5,070 bases of DNA from CAZEZY01 sp964516635 (GTDB taxonomy: Bacteria > Pseudomonadota > Gammaproteobacteria > Burkholderiales > Burkholderiaceae_C): assembly GCA_964516635.1 (NCBI GenBank), contig CAZEZY010000159.1, positions 1 to 5,070 on the forward strand, given 5' to 3'. Under the pieces are notes generated by a model. That model was not told where the DNA came from. It did no database searches and was given only the letters and a program-made list of their open reading frames with translations. A program made the translations under genes and the position numbers. Positions 1 through 5,070 of this stretch are shown here, in pieces (the stretch's first letter is position 1; the number at the start of each line of letters is the position of its first letter).

Positions 1-30
1 CCCCGTTCAAGTGATCGGCTGCGGCGTTGA
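1..30 (+). other. Possible 3' end of an unseen plus-strand gene
   Basis: The plus-strand terminator at 36-68 implies that a gene ends just before it. Two plus frames stop in this interval: one at TGA 28-30 (ending ...SDRLRR) and one at TGA 12-14 (ending ...PFK). The third frame has no stop before the terminator. Too few codons remain to choose a frame or recognise a product, and an untranslated RNA is also possible. The entry rests on the terminator alone. Confidence 0.2.
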
Positions 31-35
31 GCCTG

Positions 36-68
36 AACCCCTTGTCCGTCAGGGCAAGGGGTTTTTTT
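36..68 (+). terminator. Intrinsic terminator for a convergent plus-strand gene left of the window
   Basis: A 9-bp perfect stem (AACCCCTTG at 36-44 with CAAGGGGTT at 55-63) encloses a 10-nt loop, and a run of seven T covers 62-68 on the plus strand. This is the layout of a Rho-independent terminator for rightward transcription. Read leftward it has A residues before the stem and only two T after it, so it should stop the minus-strand channel transcript less well, although it lies directly past that gene's stop codon (67-69) and may still protect its 3' end. The T-run touches the TAA of the channel gene, so the two transcription units are packed tail to tail. Confidence 0.8.
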
Positions 69-1788
69 ACGACCGTTTGCGTTTCAACTGGCGCCAGATC
101 CAGCCGCCCGGCTGGTCCTCGCCGCTGATCACGTGGTGCAGGACGTTGTCGTTGCCGAGGGTGAGCGCGAGTGCCGTCTTGGCCTGACGCTGACCCACGA
201 GCAGCCATTCATCGCCGGCCGCCACCACCGTCTCATCGCCCGGGAGCATCAGCCGGTCACCCTGGGGTTGGTCGATCTGCAACACATCGCACAACAGGTG
301 ATCCTGCCGGTTTCCCGGTTCACGCAGCACATCGGCCAGTCGCACCACCGCGCCCGACTGAAGTCGTCGCATCAGGGCCGGTGTTTCGGATTCGCTAACG
401 CGGATGCTCCAGACTTCGGGGGCCAGCCAGCCGTGACGGTTCGTCAGTCGGGCCAGCAAGGCCTCGCACCAGTCCTCGCCTTCGGATTCCAGTCGTTGCA
501 GAAACGGTGCCAGCATCGGGGTGGTCAGGATGGCCAGGCATTCCTGGGCAATGATGGCGCTGGGCACCATGGTCATGTCGGCCCGGAATCCCTTGAACAG
601 CGGCTGGTTGACATCGTTGTTCTGTCTCACGATGGTGAAGGCATCCGGGTTCAACTGGCGTGCGGTCACCACCGCAGAGAGGTTGTTCACGTCGTTGGCC
701 GTGGCCGCAATCACCCCGGCTGCCCGAGCGATGCCTGCCTGCCGGAGTGCCCGGGCACCGGTGCCATCGCCTTGAACCCAGCTCAGTCCTTCGCCGGGTT
801 CCTCGGGGGCGGGGTGCAGGTCGATCACCGTCACGGGAAGCCCCTCCCTGGCAATGCGCTGGGCCAGGCTGCGGCCGAAACGGCCGTAGCCGAGCAGGAT
901 CCAGTGGCCGCGTGGCGGGTCGCGATGGCGCGTGATGGTGGTGCCGGACAGGCCGGTCAGCCACACCAGCAGGTGGTAGGCAGCGGGCGCGTGCATGGCC
1001 AGCGTCAGGTAGCCGCTGAATTTCTCGAACGGGTTGATGATGTGGCGGGTGTCGAAAGAGGCCATGTTGTCGGCCGTTTCGGGATGCTCCGCCCGGGCCA
1101 GCACGGGCAGCCGGGGGGCGAGCAGTCGGCCCGTCATCGCGGCCGCCAGGTTGGTGGCGTCCTGGTTGGTGAGGGCAATCAGACCTTTGCACAAGCGCTG
1201 GGTCAGCCCCGCCATGCGCAACGTGTGGGGGTTGCCCGCATCGGTGGCCAGGTGGGGCATGTCGGCGTGGTAGCTCTGCAGTTCGATGCTGGCCAGCTTG
1301 TCGGGGTCGACCTCGATCACCACCACCCGGAAGCCCAGCCGATCCAGTGCGGCACAGAGCAGACGCCCCGTTTCGCCGTAGCCACAGACGATGTAGAACG
1401 GTTCCCGCAGCTTGCGCACCTCCACGGCAAAGCGGCGTGTGTGGATGGCGCGCTGCAGGTTGGCATCCTGAAGCAGCTTCAGCAGCGAGCCGATGAACAA
1501 CGCCCAGCCAATCACCGACAGATAGATGCAGAACAGCACCCACAGGCGTTGCTGCTCGGAAAACTCGCCGGGAATTTCCCCAAAGCCGATGGTGGTGGCG
1601 GTGTAGCTGATGAAGTAGAACGCGTGGAAAAAGCTCAGGTGGGTCGGTTCGCCGTTGTCTCCCGGAAGGCCCGGTGCCAGCGTCAGCCCCAGCACCGACA
1701 CCGCGTAGATCAGGATCAGTGTGATCAGCGTCTTGCGGACACGCCGCAGCACCAGAAAGAAGGTGCTGATCTCTTCCTCGTTCGACAT
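67..1788 (-). CDS. Two-TM potassium channel protein with two RCK/TrkA-N domains
   Basis: This 573-residue inner-membrane protein is predicted to be a ligand-gated K+ channel subunit. Seen in the sequence: TM1 about 18-38, a pore helix and selectivity filter TTIGFGE at 65-71, and TM2 about 83-104. A first Rossmann RCK domain starts with GYGETG at 136-141 and has an acidic strand end (IEVD, E159). A second starts with GYGRFG at 300-305, followed by VID at 321-323 and GDGT at 340-343. The C-terminal part (about 455-536, with LPGDETVVAAGDEW) resembles a TrkA-C regulatory domain, and the tail is basic (KRKRS). There is no S1-S4 voltage sensor. Known of the family: RCK domains bind nucleotides or cations and open or close the pore. 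The filter reads GFG rather than the commoner GYG; GFG also occurs in working K+ channels. The ATG is 15 nt past the upstream stop, has only a weak AAGG 11 nt before it, and may rely on translational coupling. The ligand is not evident. It is probably the last gene of the lapA-lapB operon. Confidence 0.9.
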   Translation of the reverse strand: MSNEEEISTFFLVLRRVRKTLITLILIYAVSVLGLTLAPGLPGDNGEPTHLSFFHAFYFISYTATTIGFGEIPGEFSEQQRLWVLFCIYLSVIGWALFIGSLLKLLQDANLQRAIHTRRFAVEVRKLREPFYIVCGYGETGRLLCAALDRLGFRVVVIEVDPDKLASIELQSYHADMPHLATDAGNPHTLRMAGLTQRLCKGLIALTNQDATNLAAAMTGRLLAPRLPVLARAEHPETADNMASFDTRHIINPFEKFSGYLTLAMHAPAAYHLLVWLTGLSGTTITRHRDPPRGHWILLGYGRFGRSLAQRIAREGLPVTVIDLHPAPEEPGEGLSWVQGDGTGARALRQAGIARAAGVIAATANDVNNLSAVVTARQLNPDAFTIVRQNNDVNQPLFKGFRADMTMVPSAIIAQECLAILTTPMLAPFLQRLESEGEDWCEALLARLTNRHGWLAPEVWSIRVSESETPALMRRLQSGAVVRLADVLREPGNRQDHLLCDVLQIDQPQGDRLMLPGDETVVAAGDEWLLVGQRQAKTALALTLGNDNVLHHVISGEDQPGGWIWRQLKRKRS

Positions 1789-1803
1789 GGGACAGGCAGG
1801 CCT

Positions 1804-2187
1804 TTAGCGGCGCTGCATGATGGTTTCCGCAATGAGGATCACCACCGACACCGCATTCGCCAGCAAGGCCCCTGCCGACAGCGACACGATGCTCGCCATG
1901 GCCTCGGGCGTCACCCCGTTCGGAGAGACGTGGGCTGCGTAGCCCCAGACCATGGCGGCGGCGATCAGCTGCAGATCGGCCACCAGGCTGGTGGCCAGAT
2001 GGATCGCCCCGATCTGGGTCCGGTCGCCCAGTTTCAGAACCGTTGCCACCAGGCTCACCACCAGCGCGGCAAACAGCTCGTAGATGTCGTGATGCGCCGG
2101 ATTGTCGATTTCCCCGTAAAAGAAACCGAAATTCAGGGTGGCGGCCAGCAGGATGAAAAAACCGAAGATCACTTTTTCAAGGTTCAC
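1804..2187 (-). CDS. Small four-helix integral membrane protein of unknown function
   Basis: This 127-residue hydrophobic protein has about four membrane segments (roughly 6-25, 35-53, 61-84 and 97-122). Two short polar loops stand out: GEIDNPAHHDIYE at 25-37, rich in acidic residues and histidines, and KLGDRTQIG at 52-60. I recall similar conserved hypothetical proteins in Burkholderiales (possibly the family called DUF6394), but no function is known to me and I cannot confirm the assignment. The start is chosen as GTG at 2185-2187, because a textbook Shine-Dalgarno AAGGAGG (2195-2201) lies 7 nt before it. The frame stays open upstream to an ATG at 2304, but that start would overlap lapB by about 98 nt and would add a non-hydrophobic stretch with no family look. 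It begins 19 nt after lapB and ends 15 nt before the channel gene, so it is probably cotranscribed with both. A role as channel accessory subunit is inference from context only. Confidence 0.85.
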   Translation of the reverse strand: MNLEKVIFGFFILLAATLNFGFFYGEIDNPAHHDIYELFAALVVSLVATVLKLGDRTQIGAIHLATSLVADLQLIAAAMVWGYAAHVSPNGVTPEAMASIVSLSAGALLANAVSVVILIAETIMQRR

Positions 2188-2194
2188 AGCAAGG

Positions 2195-2201
2195 CCTCCT
2201 T
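2195..2201 (-). promoter_or_regulatory. Shine-Dalgarno site fixing the GTG start of the small membrane protein
   Basis: On the minus strand AAGGAGG occupies 2201-2195, seven nt before the GTG at 2187. It is the best match to the 16S anti-SD in this window and decides the start of the downstream gene. It sits inside a small inverted repeat (CAAGG AGG CCTTG, 2190-2202), so part of it could be paired in the mRNA. Confidence 0.8.
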
Positions 2202-2206
2202 GGGGT

Positions 2207-3355
2207 TCACAATTCCTCCACCCGCTGAGGTGGATAGCTGTCCCAGCTCTGGCACCCGGGGCATTGCCAGAAATACTGCCGGGCTTCGAAGCCGCACGCT
2301 GCACACCGGTAGCGTTTCAACGGGTTGCAGGCCCGATCGAGAGCCTGTTTGATCAGCGTGTCTTCTTCCGGCGTGCCCACCGGGACCGCCGCCAGCCAGA
2401 GGCCAGCCGCCACCAGCGAAGGCTCTTTGCGCAGATGGTCGATGTAAAAGCGTCGGGCCCGCGCCTGATCGGGCTCCAGGGTGGCAAGCGCCTGTGTCAC
2501 GTCGAGTGAGGGCGGGTGATGGTGTGCCCAGTCCTCCAGCAGGCAGCGGGTCTCGTCCTCCCGGTGCAACAGGCGTGCCCAGATCACCAGATTGTGGGCA
2601 ATCAGCGGCGTGTGGCCCGGCGCGTGGCGATTGAGTTCAAGCAGCGCCTGCCACGCCCCCTCGGTGTTCTGCAGGGTGTGTCGCAGGTCTGCGAGGGCAA
2701 TCCAGGCCCGGGCAGACTGAGGCGCCTCCTGGACCACCATTTCCAGACGGGTCAGCGCTTCGGTGGTGTGGTTGTCTTGCCGCAACTGTTCGGCCTGCTC
2801 GCACTGGTAATGGGCGAGCCGCAAGCGAAACGATCCGTGAGGGGTGTCTTCCAGCAATTGGGCCATCTCGGTGGCCTTGTCCCATTCGCGGGTGCGCTCG
2901 TAAATGGCCAGCCGAGACAACCGGGCTTCCTGCTCGAATGGGGTGCTGTCCAGCCGGCTCAGCGCCAGTTCGGCGCGGTCCAGCAAACCGGCTTTCAGGA
3001 AATCCTGTGCGAGGGCGTGCTGGGCGCGCTGGCGGTCTTTGACCGACAGGTCGGCCCTGGAGAGCAGGTGTTCATGCACCCGAACAGCCCGGTCGTAATC
3101 GCCCCGTCGGCGAAACAGGTTCCCAAGTGCGAAATGCAGTTCGGACGTGTCCGGATCGTTCTGGACGGCCTCGATGAACGCATCGATCGCCTGGTCTTGC
3201 TGTTCGTTGAGCAGGTGGTTGAGCCCCCGGAAATACGCCCGTGGCGCCTGTCGGCTTTCCATGCGCCATTGCCGGAGGTCAAAGCGGGAGGCCAGCCATC
3301 CCAGGGCAAAGGCCAGTGGCAGCCCCCACAGCAGCCAGGTGAAGTCAAATTCCAT
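2207..3355 (-). CDS. lapB: LapB, TPR and rubredoxin-like regulator of LPS assembly
   Basis: The 382-residue product is close to the 389 residues of E. coli LapB (YciM). Seen: an N-terminal membrane anchor (about 5-23, WLLWGLPLAFALGWL) followed by RFDLRQWR, then a long array of TPR helices from about 37 to 310, and a C-terminal metal-binding knuckle with C351, C354, C365 and C368 (CAAC...CPGC). Known in E. coli: LapB is anchored in the inner membrane facing the cytoplasm, binds the protease FtsH and targets LpxC for degradation, limiting lipid A synthesis; its cysteine motif packs on the TPRs and is needed for function. All four cysteines and the anchor are intact here, so the protein should be functional. 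The ATG overlaps the end of lapA by 11 nt and has no purine-rich SD before it (the upstream bases are mostly C), so translation probably depends on coupling to lapA. Confidence 0.95.
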   Translation of the reverse strand: MEFDFTWLLWGLPLAFALGWLASRFDLRQWRMESRQAPRAYFRGLNHLLNEQQDQAIDAFIEAVQNDPDTSELHFALGNLFRRRGDYDRAVRVHEHLLSRADLSVKDRQRAQHALAQDFLKAGLLDRAELALSRLDSTPFEQEARLSRLAIYERTREWDKATEMAQLLEDTPHGSFRLRLAHYQCEQAEQLRQDNHTTEALTRLEMVVQEAPQSARAWIALADLRHTLQNTEGAWQALLELNRHAPGHTPLIAHNLVIWARLLHREDETRCLLEDWAHHHPPSLDVTQALATLEPDQARARRFYIDHLRKEPSLVAAGLWLAAVPVGTPEEDTLIKQALDRACNPLKRYRCAACGFEARQYFWQCPGCQSWDSYPPQRVEEL

Positions 3356-3626
3356 GCGGGGGGATGTCGTGGTTGGGGGCGGGCGCGCTGTCGCTGGAGG
3401 GTGTGTCGGCTGCTCGGGCTTTGCGTGCCTTGAGCCACAAAGGCACCATCACGGCGATACCCAGCACCACCCCAAGGGCCAGCGTGGCCAGCACGACCAG
3501 CACCAGCGGGGCATCCCAGTGGTTCCCAAAAAAGAAATGCACGCGCACATCGTCCTGGTTGTTCAGGGCGAAGGCAAAAACGGTAAAAAAAACGGCTGCC
3601 TTGAGCAGCCAGGAGAGGTATTTCAC
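3345..3626 (-). CDS. lapA: LapA-domain inner-membrane protein (DUF1049)
   Basis: This 93-residue protein has two membrane helices, about 3-21 and 40-64, joined by a short loop with the family-typical ALNNQDDVRVHFFFG stretch (20-34). A basic KARKAR follows the second helix, and the tail (73-93) is rich in Ser, Pro and Ala. That tail differs from the coiled-coil C-terminus of E. coli LapA (102 residues). Known in E. coli: LapA is made with LapB and joins the complex that balances LPS and phospholipid synthesis through FtsH and LpxC. The start is GTG at 3624-3626: the MKYLSWLL beginning matches the family, and a GGGGGA purine run precedes it by 4 nt. That run lies in the 3' arm of a perfect hairpin (3628-3652). 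The gene is 56 nt after ihfB, and its stop lies inside lapB. Confidence 0.93.
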   Translation of the reverse strand: MKYLSWLLKAAVFFTVFAFALNNQDDVRVHFFFGNHWDAPLVLVVLATLALGVVLGIAVMVPLWLKARKARAADTPSSDSAPAPNHDIPPHGI

Positions 3627-3627
3627 G

Positions 3628-3652
3628 CAATCCCCCGGTGACGTGGGGATTG
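3628..3652 (-). promoter_or_regulatory. Hairpin covering the lapA ribosome-binding site
   Basis: On the minus strand CAATCCCC (3652-3645) pairs perfectly with GGGGATTG (3635-3628) across a 9-nt loop. The 3' arm contains most of the only plausible Shine-Dalgarno for lapA (GGGGGA), and the stem ends one nt before the GTG start. In the mRNA this would hide the ribosome-binding site. No T-tract follows, so it is not an intrinsic terminator. A regulatory role (for example temperature or translation dependent) is inference; the base pairing is directly visible. Confidence 0.5.
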
Positions 3653-3682
3653 TAGCCTTGGGGCGTGTCGCAGGGTAGGCTT

Positions 3683-3967
3683 TCAGGTGGCCTTGTCGAC
3701 CGCTTCACGCAGCGCTTTGCCCGGTTTGAAATGTGGCACCCGCTTGGCTGGAATCTGCACGCTTTCACCACTGCGGGGATTTCGCCCGACGCGTGGCGGT
3801 CTCTGGTTCACGGAAAAGCTGCCGAACCCACGGATCTCGATGCGCTGGCCCGAAACCAGGGCATCGCCGATGGATTCCAGAATGGCCTTGACGGCCAGTT
3901 CGGCATCCCGCTGTCCCAGCTGGTTGAACCGCTCGGAAAGTGCCTCTACCAGATCGCTTCTCGTCAT
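3683..3967 (-). CDS. ihfB: Integration host factor subunit beta
   Basis: This complete 94-residue DNA-bending protein of the HU/IHF family is the partner of IHF-alpha. Seen: an N-terminal helical dimerisation part (MTRSDLVEAL...), the beta-strand core IEIRGFGSFSV (43-53), and the minor-groove arm RPPRVGRNPRSGESV (56-70) with the intercalating proline P64. The end VPHFKPGKALREAV (77-90) is typical of the family. E44 and R46, which contact DNA in E. coli IHF-beta, are present. The MTRSDLVE start and the VQIPAKRVPHFKPGK region point to the beta subunit, as does its place next to rpsA. The ATG is preceded by GGTGATC (3970-3976), which matches the downstream half of the anti-SD complement. IHF bends DNA at promoters, origins and integration sites. 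A terminator lies only 23 nt before the start, so how it is transcribed is not obvious. Confidence 0.97.
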   Translation of the reverse strand: MTRSDLVEALSERFNQLGQRDAELAVKAILESIGDALVSGQRIEIRGFGSFSVNQRPPRVGRNPRSGESVQIPAKRVPHFKPGKALREAVDKAT

Positions 3968-3990
3968 GTGATCACCCAGGCTGAGATCGA

Positions 3991-4026
3991 TAAAAAAGGC
4001 CCGACGCCGTGATCGGCACCGGGCCT
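3991..4026 (-). terminator. Intrinsic terminator after rpsA
   Basis: On the minus strand AGGCCCG (4026-4020) pairs with CGGGCCT (4003-3997). A 2x2 internal loop follows, and then a second inner stem (GCCG/CGGC at 4017-4014 and 4009-4006) closed by a 4-nt loop. Six T run from 3997 to 3992 after the stem. This is a strong Rho-independent terminator placed 17 nt past the rpsA stop codon and 23 nt before the ihfB start. Confidence 0.88.
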
Positions 4027-4043
4027 GTTCCCGATGTGGCCGA

Positions 4044-5070
4044 TCAGCCGTTGTTGTCCAGCTTGGCGCGCAGCAGGGCGCCCAGGCTGGTGGTGCCGGC
4101 GTTGCCAGCGTTCTGGCTCAGGCTGGCCATGGCTTCCTGCTGTTCAGCCATGTCTTTGGCCTTGATCGACAGCTGGATGTTGCGGGTCTTGCGATCCACG
4201 TTCACCACCACGGCGGTCACTTCGTCGCCTTCCTTCAGCACGTTGCGGGCATCTTCCACGCGGTCGCGGGAGATTTCCGAGGCGCGCAGGTAACCCACGA
4301 TGTCATCACCCAGATCGATCTCGGCGCCCTTGGCGTCCACGGTCTTGACCTTGCCGGTCACCGAAGCACCCTTGTCGTTGATGGAAACGAAGGTGGTGAA
4401 GGGGTCGCTGTCCAGCTGCTTGATGCCCAGGCTGATGCGCTCGCGCTCGACGTCCACGCCCAGCACCACGGCCTCCACTTCCTGGCCCTTCTTGAAGTTG
4501 CGCACGGCCGCTTCGCCGGGCTCGTTCCAGGACAGGTCGGACAGGTGAACCAGGCCATCGATGCCGGCGGCCAGACCGACGAACACGCCGAAGTCGGTGA
4601 TGGACTTGATCGGGCCCTTGACCTTGTCGCCACGCTTGGTGGCTTCGGCGAACTCGTGCCAGGGGTTGGCCCGGCACTGCTTCATGCCCAGGCTGATGCG
4701 ACGCTTGTCTTCGTCGATCTCGAGCACCATGACTTCGACCTCGTCGCCCAGGGCCACGATCTTGCTCGGCGCCACGTTCTTGTTGGTCCAGTCCATTTCA
4801 GAGACGTGCACCAGGCCTTCGATGCCAGGCTCGAGTTCCACGAACGCGCCGTAGTCGGCGATGTTGGTGACCTTGCCGAACATGCGGGTACCGGCCGGGT
4901 AGCGGCGGGCCACGCCCATCCAGGGGTCGTCGCCCATCTGCTTGAGGCCCAGGCTGACGCGCTGCTTGTCGGCATCGAACTTGAGCACTTTGGCGGTGAC
5001 TTCCTGACCAGCCTGCACCACCTCGGAGGGGTGACGCACACGGCGCCAAGCCATGTCGGTGATGTGCAGC
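4044..5070 (-). CDS. rpsA: 30S ribosomal protein S1, C-terminal part
   Basis: The frame is open to the right edge, giving the last 341 residues of S1; the N-terminal part (about 210 residues by comparison with the 557-residue E. coli protein) lies outside. The first codons read LHITDMAW, which is the inside of the third S1 repeat, so the ATG at 5052-5054 is an internal methionine and not a start. Three full S1 OB-fold repeats follow, at roughly 4889-4680, 4628-4419 and 4367-4158. They are marked by VTNIADYGAFVEL, IKSITDFGVFVGL and VKTVDAKGAEIDL, and they end in SLGMKQ, SLGIKQ and QLSIKA. The tail ends GTTSLGALLRAKLDNNG, as in Burkholderiales. S1 binds mRNA upstream of start codons and helps the 30S subunit load structured or weak-SD messages. 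The gene is followed by its own terminator. Confidence 0.98.
   Translation of the reverse strand, partial: LHITDMAWRRVRHPSEVVQAGQEVTAKVLKFDADKQRVSLGLKQMGDDPWMGVARRYPAGTRMFGKVTNIADYGAFVELEPGIEGLVHVSEMDWTNKNVAPSKIVALGDEVEVMVLEIDEDKRRISLGMKQCRANPWHEFAEATKRGDKVKGPIKSITDFGVFVGLAAGIDGLVHLSDLSWNEPGEAAVRNFKKGQEVEAVVLGVDVERERISLGIKQLDSDPFTTFVSINDKGASVTGKVKTVDAKGAEIDLGDDIVGYLRASEISRDRVEDARNVLKEGDEVTAVVVNVDRKTRNIQLSIKAKDMAEQQEAMASLSQNAGNAGTTSLGALLRAKLDNNG

Noticed and set aside
1..35. A tRNA 3' end suggested by GTTCAA near the left edge
   Set aside because: There is no acceptor-stem pairing partner in view, no CCA end, and the bases after GTTCAA do not fit a T-arm.
395..1543. A 382-codon minus-strand frame inside the channel gene
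   Set aside because: It is a shifted reading of the channel gene; the true frame has the filter, both Rossmann motifs and the membrane helices, while this one is Arg/Pro/His-rich.
2188..2304. An upstream ATG start for the small membrane protein, giving 166 residues
   Set aside because: It would overlap lapB by about 98 nt and add a polar stretch unrelated to the helices, whereas GTG at 2187 has an ideal AAGGAGG 7 nt before it.
133..2352. A 739-codon plus-strand open frame opposite the channel and the small membrane protein
   Set aside because: Its codons are in exact antiparallel register with both minus-strand genes, so stops appear only where those genes use TTA, CTA or TCA, which are rare in GC-rich DNA. 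The translation is rich in His, Gln, Arg and Gly with no domain pattern.
2516..3433. A 305-codon plus-strand open frame opposite lapB
   Set aside because: It is again codon-for-codon antisense to lapB, with no recognisable protein and no initiation signals that outweigh lapB.
3641..3655. Promoter-like bases before lapA: TACAAT resembling a -10, and CCCCACGT resembling a heat-shock sigma -10
   Set aside because: No fitting -35 (TTGACA-like or CTTGAA-like) lies at the right distance in the ihfB-lapA gap, and the same bases are explained by the hairpin.
2995..3771. A 258-codon minus-strand frame running across ihfB, lapA and lapB
   Set aside because: It is out of frame with three well-supported genes, and its product is a low-complexity Arg/Pro/Ser-rich shadow.
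3968..3997. An IHF-binding site before ihfB that would suggest autoregulation
   Set aside because: I found no acceptable match to the WATCARNNNNTTR consensus in this short gap.

Overview
This is a GC-rich stretch of proteobacterial core chromosome, most likely from a betaproteobacterium of the order Burkholderiales. The gene order rpsA-ihfB-lapA-lapB and the IHF-beta and S1 sequences support this; the IHF-beta sequence looks closest to the Comamonadaceae type as I remember it. I cannot name a genus. All six genes that can be identified lie on the minus strand, so transcription runs from right to left. I see no mobile element, CRISPR array, tRNA or rRNA gene, and there is no gene-free stretch over 300 bases.

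Layout, in the direction of transcription. The right edge cuts into rpsA (ribosomal protein S1), of which the C-terminal 341 residues are present. A strong intrinsic terminator follows (3991-4026). Next come ihfB (IHF beta subunit), lapA (small two-helix membrane protein) and lapB (membrane-anchored TPR/rubredoxin-like regulator of lipopolysaccharide synthesis). lapA and lapB overlap by 11 nt. A short four-helix membrane protein of unknown function follows 19 nt after lapB. The last gene, 15 nt further on, is a 573-residue two-TM potassium-channel-type protein with two cytoplasmic RCK/TrkA-N domains. At the far left a hairpin with a T-tract ends transcription arriving on the plus strand from an unseen convergent gene.

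How the parts fit together. ihfB and rpsA serve nucleoid architecture and translation. LapA and LapB sit in the inner membrane, where in E. coli they control LpxC turnover and LPS output. The tight spacing from lapA to the channel gene suggests one transcript linking envelope homeostasis to a K+ channel and an uncharacterised membrane partner. The least explained part of the window is that small membrane protein and its pairing with the channel. The second is a perfect 8-bp hairpin that buries the likely ribosome-binding site of lapA. I found no strong evidence of a wholly new system; the region is mostly ordinary housekeeping DNA.
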